NCBI RefSeq assembly: GCF_003259505.1
Contig: NZ_QLLK01000002.1
Coordinates: 381,387-445,386 of the forward strand
Direction of reading: 5' to 3'
Length of the DNA: 64,000 bases
DNA from: Algoriphagus yeomjeoni
GTDB lineage: Bacteria > Bacteroidota > Bacteroidia > Cytophagales > Cyclobacteriaceae
The notes below the pieces were generated by a model that saw nothing but the letters and a program-made list of their open reading frames with translations, was not told where the DNA came from and searched no databases. The translations under genes were made by a program, and so were the position numbers. Positions 55,509-63,626 of this stretch are shown piece by piece; the first letter of the stretch is position 1; each line of letters begins with the position of its first letter.

Positions 55509-55655
55509 ATGAGTTCATTATTATATCTCATCGCAGTCATTCTATTGATCGGCTGGATAATCGGCGTATTTATTTACAGTGTCACAGGCCTTATTCACAT
55601 TCTTCTAGTATTAGCATTAGTTGCTGTTATTTTCCGATTGATTGGAGGTAGGTAG
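55509..55655 (+). CDS. lmo0937-type 48-residue membrane peptide (paralogue)
   Basis: A short gene: ATG at 55509, TAG at 55653. The product MSSLLYLIAVILLIGWIIGV continues with a second hydrophobic segment (ILLVLALVAVIFRLIGGR). It differs from the 16701-16853 peptide at only about a dozen positions, so the two are paralogues. Function unknown; the family is usually stress-linked. It sits just before the dispersed palindromic repeats. Confidence 0.85.
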   Translation: MSSLLYLIAVILLIGWIIGVFIYSVTGLIHILLVLALVAVIFRLIGGR

Positions 55656-55679
55656 TTTGGGGAGATTTGTGGATTGAAA

Positions 55680-55874
55680 GATTGGAGAATTAGAAGATTA
55701 GGAGATCCCGATAGCTATCGGGAGGGGATTCGGGATTACTGAAAAACCATTGAATTCAGGGTCATTTCGACGACTGCAGGGAGGAGAAATCTCATTAGGT
55801 CTACTGATGAGATTTCTCCTCGCGTTATTTTTTTTGAGACGTAATTTAGGTTTCGTTTCGCTCGTCGAAATGAC
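55680..55874. repeat. dispersed palindromic repeat unit, copy 1
   Basis: Starts with a purine-rich leader (GATTGGAGAATTAGAAGATT). Then comes the 18-bp perfect palindrome TCCCGATAGCTATCGGGA (55706-55723), then a 114-bp element bounded by inverted GTCATTTCGACGA (55761-55773) and TCGTCGAAATGAC (55862-55874). Inside, GAGGAGAAATCTCAT (55781-55795) pairs with ATGAGATTTCTCCTC (55807-55821). The layout is REP/BIME-like. Confidence 0.9.
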
Positions 55875-55892
55875 GGATAGGAAGATGAAATT

Positions 55893-56110
55893 GATTGGAA
55901 AATTGGAAGATTAGGAGATTAAGAGATTTGGAGATCCCGATAGCTATCGGGAGGAGATTCGGGATTCGGAATTATTGAAAAACCATTGAATTCAGGGTCA
56001 TTTCGACGACTGCGGGGAGGAGAAATTTCATTAGGTCTACTGATGAGATTTCTCCTCGCGTTGTTTTTTTTGAGACGTAAGTTAGGTTTCGTTTCGCTCG
56101 TCGAAATGAC
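55893..56110. repeat. dispersed palindromic repeat unit, copy 2
   Basis: Direct copy of unit 1: palindrome TCCCGATAGCTATCGGGA at 55935-55952 and the 114-bp bounded element at 55997-56110. A few substitutions are present (for example GAGAAATTTCAT in the inner left arm), which slightly weaken the inner stem while the terminal repeats remain intact. Confidence 0.9.
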
Positions 56111-56453
56111 GGGTAGGAAGGTTCATTTGGACGGAAATATAAAAAAGTACTAAACTCCGGCAAGCTGCATTACCATTCACCGACAATTGAGTGCAATTCG
56201 ACTATAGATTATTTCAACTGACCCAAAATCTCAAATTTTAGATTTTTCTATTTATGACATTTGTGACAAGCAATCTGGCATAGCACGATACAAGTTGCGA
56301 TATCCTTTAGCCAATCAAGTTTGTACATAACATAAATTAATAGAATTTATATAAAGCAGTAGTTAGAGTAGAAAAGGAGCGCAGAATAAGTTGTTTGTTC
56401 ACCCCCACCCCCGGCTTGCCCTGATTAAATCTTCAACCGAATAATCAAAACAC

Positions 56454-56870
56454 ATGGTAAATCTCACGGATCTAATTATCACCCACTATGGGACTAATCA
56501 ATCGGATCAAATAGTAGACAGCTATGAAATGATTAAAGGAATAATTGTTGATTTTGAAGGGCAAGCCAATTTTAATATCAAACTTGATAACACGTTGCCT
56601 TTAATAAACGGTGACCCAAAGCAATTGAAGATACTTTTTAAGAATTTCATCAGAAAAGCAATCGAACTATTCAATGGCTTGATCGGAGAAATCAACATCA
56701 CCCACATTAAAGATTCTAAATCTTGGATTTTTGCATGTTTTGCGATAAGCCTTCAAAATGAAGGCGCGAAAAGGTACTCAGCTAACTTGTCTGAAACAGT
56801 CAATGAATTCAACATGGCGATTTCTAAAAAGTCTCTTTCCAGAAAAGCAGATGTAATCTTAAGTTTTTGA
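56454..56870 (+). CDS. degenerate histidine-kinase ATPase-like protein
   Basis: 138 residues that resemble only the first half of a HATPase_c domain. LDNTLPLINGDPKQLKILFKN fits the strand and helix before the N-box, and FKNFIRKAIELFNG sits where the N-box normally is. There is no phospho-accepting His domain before it and no DNGIG or GxGLG box after it (the C-terminus reads SLQNEGAKRYSANLSE). Thus it is probably not an active kinase: either a pseudokinase or adaptor, or a decayed gene. It is 11 bases upstream of an HPt gene and a LytTR regulator, in one likely operon. Confidence 0.6.
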   Translation: MVNLTDLIITHYGTNQSDQIVDSYEMIKGIIVDFEGQANFNIKLDNTLPLINGDPKQLKILFKNFIRKAIELFNGLIGEINITHIKDSKSWIFACFAISLQNEGAKRYSANLSETVNEFNMAISKKSLSRKADVILSF

Positions 56871-56881
56871 ATTAGAACACT

Positions 56882-57205
56882 ATGGAAACACCCTCTTTAA
56901 AGTATTTGAAAGAATTGTCAAAAGGCAACAAAAATTTCGAAATGAAAATTTTCAAATTATTGCTTGATGAACTCCCAACTGAGTATGCTACTTACCAACA
57001 TGCCATCAGCACTAATAATTACTACTGGGCTGCAGAAGTCGTACATAAGATCAAACACAAAGTGGCTTTCTTTCAAATGAAAGAGGCTTTAACCCTTACT
57101 GAGAAGCATGAAACAGCTTTAATGTCAGGAAATTTAAATTATCAACTAGATTTTCAGGAAGTTATGAGTAATATTCTTAAATTTCTTCCTGAACCATATG
57201 AGTAG
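56882..57205 (+). CDS. stand-alone HPt-like phosphotransfer protein
   Basis: 107 residues, predicted all-helical. The VVHKIKHKVAFFQM segment puts His55 and Lys58 at the positions of the phospho-His and following Lys of HPt domains (His-x-x-Lys, usually HxLKG). The preceding LLDELPTEYATYQHAISTNNYYWAA also fits the first helices of an HPt bundle. Stand-alone HPt proteins shuttle phosphate from hybrid kinases to response regulators. It lies between the degenerate kinase-like gene and a LytTR regulator (2-base gap), which would be the natural acceptor. Confidence 0.7.
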   Translation: METPSLKYLKELSKGNKNFEMKIFKLLLDELPTEYATYQHAISTNNYYWAAEVVHKIKHKVAFFQMKEALTLTEKHETALMSGNLNYQLDFQEVMSNILKFLPEPYE

Positions 57206-57207
57206 AT

Positions 57208-57918
57208 ATGAACTGCATTATCATTGACGACGAAAGTGTGTCAAGAGAAATACTAACTTTTTTATGTGAAAAAGAGCCTGATTTGGAGGTCCTAGGAAGT
57301 TTTTCAAATGCCATGGATGCATTTAGATTCCTCAACAAGGAACAGGTAGACCTGATATTTTTGGATGTTCATATGCCAGGATTCAGTGGCTTTGATTTTA
57401 TTCAAACTTTGAAAAAGCCACCGCATATCATTTTGACTACTTCAGACCAAAGTATTGCCATACATGCCTTTGATTATGAAAGTATCATTGATTTCTTAGT
57501 GAAGCCTATAAACCCAGATCGACTAAAAAAAGCAATCAGTCGAGTCTTCAAACTATATAAAAAGGAGGTCAAAACTGCCCCTCAAACGAATTTAGACAAT
57601 GGGGATAAGAATCAATTTTACATCAACATTGATAAGCGTCTGATAAAACTCAATGCAAATGAGGTCAATTTGATTGAAGCACAGGGTGATTATGCCCTTA
57701 TTAAATTAGACAATCAGGAGTTTAAAGTTCACAGTACACTCTCAAAGATTTTCGAAAAATTATCTCCTGATTCATTTTTCCAAGTACATAGATCCTATAT
57801 CATCAACCTTCACAAAATAATTGATATACAGGACAATACCGTCCTAATTCAAAAATCAGTCATCCCTATCAGCAGATCAAGGCGAGCTGAACTGATGAGC
57901 AGACTTAACCTGATTTAA
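57208..57918 (+). CDS. LytTR-family response regulator
   Basis: 236 residues: receiver domain (about 1-120; acidic Asp7/Asp8, phospho-Asp53 in LIFLDVHMPGF, Lys in LVKPINPDR) and a LytTR DNA-binding domain (about 135-236; LIEAQGDYALIKL, FFQVHRSYIINLHKI, VIPISRSRRAEL). Such regulators usually follow LytS-type 5TM kinases; here the partner set is an HPt protein and a degenerate kinase-like protein. The 1444-residue hybrid kinase on the opposite strand converges on it with 18 bases between stops and might supply phosphate. Confidence 0.94.
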   Translation: MNCIIIDDESVSREILTFLCEKEPDLEVLGSFSNAMDAFRFLNKEQVDLIFLDVHMPGFSGFDFIQTLKKPPHIILTTSDQSIAIHAFDYESIIDFLVKPINPDRLKKAISRVFKLYKKEVKTAPQTNLDNGDKNQFYINIDKRLIKLNANEVNLIEAQGDYALIKLDNQEFKVHSTLSKIFEKLSPDSFFQVHRSYIINLHKIIDIQDNTVLIQKSVIPISRSRRAELMSRLNLI

Positions 57919-57936
57919 ATCCAACAGGTTTGCCAT

Positions 57937-60900
57937 TTAATTTCCTAATTCATCCTTTTGCAATTGAATCTGGTTGAGTACCAATTCAATTTCCTTTCTC
58001 ATCAGATCTAACTTTTCCAAGAGAAGGTTTTTGTCAAAAACAGAAACTTGCTCAAACCCTGTAGCCATTTTTGCTAGGATGGGCATACCAGAAGATACCG
58101 CAGTACCATACATTTTATGACTTGCCTCATTCAATCCTTCCAAATCCTCCTCCTCTATCCTCATATTCATGTCATGCAGGGATCCTTTTAATTCAGCTTT
58201 TACCGTGTCTAAAATCCTAGCTAACACCTGCTTATTATTATCGGTATAATTGATTAAGGTATTTTTAGAATAGTGGTTTTCAAAAACAGCTTGGGGATCA
58301 GCTGTAGTATGGACTACAAGCCACTTTTTAAATACTTCTCGCAGGGTGGCTTCTACTACTGGTTTTACTACAAAATCGTCCATCCCCGCTTCCATGCATT
58401 TCTCCCGTTCTCCTTTTACATTTCCAGCTGTAAGCGCAACAATGGGCACTTGTCTATCTTTAGCAATTGCCCGGATGTTCCTAGTGGCTTCATAACCATT
58501 CATTTCAGGCATTTGTAAATCCATTAGAATAAGGTCAGGTATCTCCATTTTACAATATTCTAAAGCCTCTACCCCATTACTTGCTTTGATTAAAATGGCA
58601 TTAGGAAAGGTGCGCTCAATAATAGTTTCTGCTAGTAGCATATTCACTCTATTGTCTTCGGCAATTAAAATTTTGTACTGCGTCTGCTGAAGTGCGACAC
58701 TCTCTTTTTTTGCACTTAAATTAACTTCCTCTAGGCTTTGTAATCGGGAAAGGGTATAGTAAAAATCCTGAAGTTTGATGGGCTTGACCAAGCGATGCTT
58801 CACGCCAAGCTCCTTACAAACCTGAAGTATTTTTTGATCATCTGAGGAACTTTGGAGTAAAATCACCGGCATCTTATTTAAATCTGCCAGAAAGCTTTCT
58901 TTGATCTTCTTTATAGTCTCCAGACCATCCATAAATGGCATATGGTAATCCATTAAGATCACATCAAACTGTTCTCCTTTGGCCAAAATCTGAAGGGCTT
59001 CAAGACCATTAGTGGCTTCCTTGGATTGAATGTTTTTCAATAATAGCATCTGGCTGACAATTAGCCTGTTGTTTTCATTATCATCTACTACCAAAACGTT
59101 CTTGATGTCATCGATATCAAACCATTCTATAGGTTCTCCCATTTCTGTTTTCAGGATCACTTCAAAAAAGAAGGTACTTCCTCTGCCAATATTGGAAACC
59201 AATTGCAACTTGCTATCCATTAACCCAAGAAGACGATTAGAGATAGTTAATCCCAAGCCTGTGCCGCCATATTTCTTGGTAGTGGAACTATCCTCCTGGG
59301 AGAAAGCTTCGAAAATCTTTATTTGTTTTTCCGGATGAATTCCAATGCCTGTGTCTCTAACCGAAAATCTTAATCTAGAATGATCGCCCATAGATTCCAG
59401 GTTCTCCACCTTCAATTCAATTTCACCTTGTTCAGTGAATTTGGAGGCATTGCCCAAGAGATTGACCAAAACTTGCTTCAGTCTATCCGAATCAGCATAG
59501 ATAAACCTAGGAAGATCAATTTCAATATTAAGAAGCATTTCAAGCCCTTTATTCTGAATCTGATAGGTAGTAATATCAGTAGCCTGAGCGCACATTTCGT
59601 AGAGATCAGCCTTATCAATATCCAGTTCGAGTTTACCTGCTTCTATTTTGGAAAAATCCAAAATATCATTGATTATACTCAGAAGAGCATTTCCAGATTG
59701 ATTGACTATAGATAAGTATTGATGCTGCGTTTCATTCAATTTCGTTTTGAGCACCAAGTCAGTAAATCCAATCACCCCATTCAGCGGAGTTCTGATTTCA
59801 TGACTCATATTTGCCAAAAATTCAGACTTTGCCTGACTCGCTTCTTCTGCCTGGCCTTTGGCCAATTTTAATTCTTCCCGTTGATTGATGAGTGAGGTGA
59901 TGTTTTGTGTGGAAATCATCATCCCTCCAATCTCCCCGTCGTGCAGATACCAAGGGCGCATTTCCCAAGTCACATATTGTGGCTTATCATAGCCCTGAAG
60001 GGAGTAAATCTCCTCTTCTCTTCTTTCTATAGCTCCATCTAATACGTTCTTGTGAATCTCGATCACATCAGCAGTCATACTATCCGCAAACACATCGTAA
60101 TGTGATTCACCGATTAAGGTTCTTCCACTTAACTTATACTCATCTATCCACCGATTAGAGACGGCAAGGTAGCGCATTTCCTTATCCAGCATCGCTACAG
60201 CTGCCGGCGTATGTCTTACAAAGGCAGAAAGTCTGCTCTTTTCATTGATAAGGTCGAGTTCGATTCTCCTATTCTCGGTAATATCAATAGCGACACCTAA
60301 ATACCCTATACTCGTAAAATCAGTGTCCCTTATTGGGGTTACAATCAGCGAAACCAAACGCTTTTCACCATCTTTTCTGAGGTATGTCCAGATTCTTTGC
60401 TCGGAACCATCCCTCTCAGGTCGAGCTATGAAAATCTCAAAACCTGAAATTGTTCTCCCAAATTCCTCCGAAAGTTCTGATCCAAGCTTCTGGACCTCCT
60501 CCTCTAAATGAATAACTGCAGGGGTATGCTTACCTACCATTTCTTCTGAGGAGTAGCCAAGCATTTTTTCTGCACCACTGTTAAAAACCGTGATTATTCC
60601 AGTTAGATCTGTGGCAATAAAGCTTACTTCTGAAGAAGCATTAAATACATCATCCAGTGTTTTTTTGGCCCTTGCCACTTCCAACTCAATTTTCTTTCGT
60701 TCATCTATATCCTGAAATGTCCCAAAAACACGAGTACATTTCCCATCAGTAAACTCTGGGTATCCAATTGTCCGCACCCATAATTCATTCCCTTTTATGG
60801 AGACGAGTTGCAGTTCGAGATCCCAGGGCTCACCAGTGGCAATAGCATTCCGCACAGCTCCTAAAATTTTATTTTGGCTTTCCCCTTCTTTGTAAAAATT

Positions 60901-62271
60901 GATTCCGGATTCAAAGTTCGGCTCATAATCGTCTTCCACTTCATGAATTAATCTCGTGACTGGTGTCCATAGCACTTTTTTCTTAATAAGGTCTAGACTC
61001 CAGCCTCCAACTCTCGCCACTTTACCCGTTTCCTCCAGCAATTGCTTTGTTTTCTTCAGATCCTCCTGAAGTTCTGACCGAGAAGTAATATCAATAGCGT
61101 TACCAATCACATAGGTGGAATCATCCACCTTACTCTTCTCCAATACATTATTAAATAGCCAAATTCGTTGAGAACCATTTTTGTGTTGGGTTATCATCTG
61201 TCCATTGGCTTTGCCCTTGGCTAATATTACTTTTAGATAATTCTCAAGTTCATCATGCTTATCGGTGGGCATAATATCATAAAGGCTCATCGCATTTATT
61301 TCACTCACCGTGTATCCTAAAATCTCAGCCCCAGAAGAATTGACAGTCAGAAAATTACCCTTTAGATCATGCGTACACATGAGTCCTTGAGAATTCTCGA
61401 AAAATGACCTGAGCTTCTCCTCATTTTCTACAAGCTTTAATTCTTTTTTTCTTTCTTCCGAAATATCTCTTCCAATTGCGAAGATATTTCCTGTATCAGG
61501 TTCTGGAGAAGCCATCCATTGAAGTGCCTTATAGGAACCATCAATGGTTTTGAAGCTATGTATGAAGTTAATCGTAGGGATCCCATTGGATAATTTTTCC
61601 AATTCCAAAGCAGTTTTGTCCACATCATCAGGATGAATCAATTCAAAGAAGGATTTATTCAACAAAGTATCCATATCCCATCCCAGTATTTGATGAAAAG
61701 AGGGGCTTACCTTTTTAAAAAAACCATCCGTTCCTGCTACGCAAACTAGGTCCGAGGAGAATTTAAAGAGTTTTTCATAGTGGTTGAGCTCTATATTGAT
61801 TTTTCTGTCACGGACCATGCTCATCAGGCCACCTGCTAGAATCTTTAATCCGGTGATCTGTTCCTCATCCAGCGTTTTGGACTCCAAGTCCAGCATAGCC
61901 AAAGCTCCTAAGAGATTCCCATGAATATCCTTAATCGGAAGAGCAGCGAAAAAATTAAACCCTTTTTCTCTTAATGGAATATCGAAATCCTGACCCTCCT
62001 TTGACATTAGAATAATCTCCGATCGCTGAAGTGCTGAAAAAGTAGCCTCTAGATCAGAAGGTGCAATATTTTGAGTCTTTCCCTGCTTAGATTTTATCCA
62101 AACCTTATCAGCCCCGAAAAAGTAGATTAAGCCGGTAGAAGCAGCCGAAATCATCGTGGAAAGCTTGGCTATTCCGTCCAACTCCATATCCTTATTTGTA
62201 TTGAGGATTTGTAGTCCTTCTAGTGATTTCAATCTAGAACTGTCTCCATATGAGTGATTCATATTTTGCAT
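57937..62271 (-). CDS. hybrid sensor histidine kinase: GAF, five PAS, HisKA, ATPase, two receivers, HPt
   Basis: 1444 residues, no membrane segment, so it senses intracellular signals. GAF is at about 30-165 and five PAS domains at about 165-805 (for example FKFSSDLVCVAGTDGFF, FENSQGLMCTHDLKGNF, AAVAMLDKEMRYLAVSNRW). HisKA follows with phospho-His824 (ANMSHEIRTPLNG), then the ATPase (DTGIGIHPEKQ, GTGLGLTIS). Receiver 1 has Asp1108, receiver 2 has Asp1251, and a C-terminal HPt has His1385 (EASHKMYGT). This is a complete ArcB/BarA-like phosphorelay in one chain. The start is ATG 62271, or the Met three codons later. It is convergent with the LytTR set. Confidence 0.94.
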   Translation of the reverse strand: MQNMNHSYGDSSRLKSLEGLQILNTNKDMELDGIAKLSTMISAASTGLIYFFGADKVWIKSKQGKTQNIAPSDLEATFSALQRSEIILMSKEGQDFDIPLREKGFNFFAALPIKDIHGNLLGALAMLDLESKTLDEEQITGLKILAGGLMSMVRDRKINIELNHYEKLFKFSSDLVCVAGTDGFFKKVSPSFHQILGWDMDTLLNKSFFELIHPDDVDKTALELEKLSNGIPTINFIHSFKTIDGSYKALQWMASPEPDTGNIFAIGRDISEERKKELKLVENEEKLRSFFENSQGLMCTHDLKGNFLTVNSSGAEILGYTVSEINAMSLYDIMPTDKHDELENYLKVILAKGKANGQMITQHKNGSQRIWLFNNVLEKSKVDDSTYVIGNAIDITSRSELQEDLKKTKQLLEETGKVARVGGWSLDLIKKKVLWTPVTRLIHEVEDDYEPNFESGINFYKEGESQNKILGAVRNAIATGEPWDLELQLVSIKGNELWVRTIGYPEFTDGKCTRVFGTFQDIDERKKIELEVARAKKTLDDVFNASSEVSFIATDLTGIITVFNSGAEKMLGYSSEEMVGKHTPAVIHLEEEVQKLGSELSEEFGRTISGFEIFIARPERDGSEQRIWTYLRKDGEKRLVSLIVTPIRDTDFTSIGYLGVAIDITENRRIELDLINEKSRLSAFVRHTPAAVAMLDKEMRYLAVSNRWIDEYKLSGRTLIGESHYDVFADSMTADVIEIHKNVLDGAIERREEEIYSLQGYDKPQYVTWEMRPWYLHDGEIGGMMISTQNITSLINQREELKLAKGQAEEASQAKSEFLANMSHEIRTPLNGVIGFTDLVLKTKLNETQHQYLSIVNQSGNALLSIINDILDFSKIEAGKLELDIDKADLYEMCAQATDITTYQIQNKGLEMLLNIEIDLPRFIYADSDRLKQVLVNLLGNASKFTEQGEIELKVENLESMGDHSRLRFSVRDTGIGIHPEKQIKIFEAFSQEDSSTTKKYGGTGLGLTISNRLLGLMDSKLQLVSNIGRGSTFFFEVILKTEMGEPIEWFDIDDIKNVLVVDDNENNRLIVSQMLLLKNIQSKEATNGLEALQILAKGEQFDVILMDYHMPFMDGLETIKKIKESFLADLNKMPVILLQSSSDDQKILQVCKELGVKHRLVKPIKLQDFYYTLSRLQSLEEVNLSAKKESVALQQTQYKILIAEDNRVNMLLAETIIERTFPNAILIKASNGVEALEYCKMEIPDLILMDLQMPEMNGYEATRNIRAIAKDRQVPIVALTAGNVKGEREKCMEAGMDDFVVKPVVEATLREVFKKWLVVHTTADPQAVFENHYSKNTLINYTDNNKQVLARILDTVKAELKGSLHDMNMRIEEEDLEGLNEASHKMYGTAVSSGMPILAKMATGFEQVSVFDKNLLLEKLDLMRKEIELVLNQIQLQKDELGN

Positions 62272-62657
62272 TTTATCAAAGTAATCTTGGGAATTGAAAC
62301 TGCGGGGAATGTAGCCAGAAGGCAGTTATAAAAGTTAAAATATCTGTTTAAGTGTTAGTTAAAAAATTTTATGAACTAAAACTAGTAAAGGAAATCGGAA
62401 GAATAAAGCTCTGATGATTAAAAATTTAAAACATGTTGGGGATTGGAAGATTGGAGTATTGGGAGATCCCGATAGCTATCGGGAGGAGATTAGGGATTGA
62501 TTTTAGAGTCATTTCGATGTACAAAAGGAGGAGAAATCTCATTAGGTCTACTGATGAGATTTCTCCTCGCGCTGGTAATGGGAATATAATCTAGCTATCG
62601 TTTCGCTCGTAAAAATGACGTAGAATGAGAGGATTGTAAATGAGAATAAGTACTAGG
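62272..62657. other. upstream spacer of the hybrid kinase with repeat copy 3
   Basis: 386 bases with no gene. The right half is repeat unit 3; the left half (62272-62440) must hold the hybrid-kinase promoter, but no boxes are convincing. Confidence 0.5.
62441..62619. repeat. dispersed palindromic repeat unit, copy 3 (diverged)
   Basis: Same order as copies 1 and 2: leader GATTGGAAGATTGGAG, palindrome TCCCGATAGCTATCGGGA (62467-62484), then a 112-bp element from GTCATTTCGA (62508) to AAAAATGAC (62619). The inner 15-bp inverted repeat is perfect, while the outer ends and spacer after CTCCTCGCG have diverged. Located 6.3 kb from copies 1 and 2. Confidence 0.85.
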
Positions 62658-63386
62658 TTAATTCCTCAATCCCAAAATACTTCTGGCTCGTTCCAGATCT
62701 TCCAACGTATCGATTGCCACAGCATGATGAACTGTGGAAACCATCCTGATCTTAAAGCTATTTTCAAGCAGCCGCAATTGCTCAAGCATTTCAACCTTTT
62801 CCAACGTACTTTTCTCCAAAGAAGTATAGTGAATCAGGGCTTCTCTTCTATAGGCATATATTCCAATATGCTTCCAATACTGAAGTTCTCTGATTTTATC
62901 CCGATTGTATGGAATAGGTGATCTTGAAAAATAGAGGGCATCACCTTTATGATCGGTAATCACCTTGACAAAATTTGGATTTTGGGCTTCATCCTCAGAA
63001 ATCAAGGTTTTCAGCGAAGCTATCTCTACTGTCTTATCCTCAAATACTTCCACAAGGTCTTTCAGCGACTTTTCATCCTGAAAAGGTTCATCTCCCTGCA
63101 CATTCACAATGATCTCGGCCTCCACTTTTTCCAGCGCCTCAGCAATTCTATCGGATCCACTTTCGTGGGCGGTCTCACTGTAAAACACATTTCCTCCGAC
63201 TTCCTCAACCTGCTTCTTTATCTCAATATGATCAGTTACAACCCAGACTTCATCGAAGACATTCGTCGCCAATGTGCTTAAATAGGTCCTCTGAATCACT
63301 GATTTACCTCCTAAATCTTGGACTAGTTTGGCAGGTAATCTGGTAGAGGCATATCTGGCGGGGATGAGGGCGGCAATTTTAGGCAT
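62658..63386 (-). CDS. kdsB: 3-deoxy-manno-octulosonate cytidylyltransferase
   Basis: 242 residues. Activates Kdo to CMP-Kdo for lipid A/LPS assembly in the cytoplasm. Landmarks are IPARYASTRLPAKLVQDLGG at 8-27, VWVVTDH, ESGSDRIAEAL, IIVNVQGDEPF, ALYFSRSPIPYNRD and YWKHIGIYAYRREAL. The length is normal for the family. It is alone on its strand, between repeat copy 3 and a capsule/exopolysaccharide tyrosine kinase. Confidence 0.96.
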   Translation of the reverse strand: MPKIAALIPARYASTRLPAKLVQDLGGKSVIQRTYLSTLATNVFDEVWVVTDHIEIKKQVEEVGGNVFYSETAHESGSDRIAEALEKVEAEIIVNVQGDEPFQDEKSLKDLVEVFEDKTVEIASLKTLISEDEAQNPNFVKVITDHKGDALYFSRSPIPYNRDKIRELQYWKHIGIYAYRREALIHYTSLEKSTLEKVEMLEQLRLLENSFKIRMVSTVHHAVAIDTLEDLERARSILGLRN

Positions 63387-63626
63387 ATGGTAAATTTGAA
63401 ATTAGGAATTTGAAATATGAGATTTAAGAATATCCAGAAGAATGACTAGTCCCCTAGATTCTTCACAATTTTGGTTGGAAAACCCCTGCCCGAACCGCAG
63501 GCGGAGATGAGGGAAGAGCGATGAAGATTGCACCCATAATTTCAACAAAATCCATACTTATTCCCGCTTTCTACTCTATTTCAATTTGGGATCCAGATTT
63601 TATGATTTGAGGACTATAAAAAACCA

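Larger units (their letters stand above)
55656..56453. other. 798-base gene-free region dominated by repeats
   Basis: Contains repeat units 1 and 2 described separately. The rest (56111-56453) is AT-rich with no gene, RNA or terminator that I can name; it should include the promoter of the three-gene signalling set that follows. Confidence 0.55.

Noticed and set aside
55680..56110. CRISPR-like array
   Set aside because: Only two tandem ~200-bp units with internal palindromes, no short regularly spaced repeats and no cas genes.
55972..56163. 63-codon minus-strand open frame
   Set aside because: It is made almost entirely of repeat copy 2 and its flank; an open frame by chance inside a palindromic repeat.
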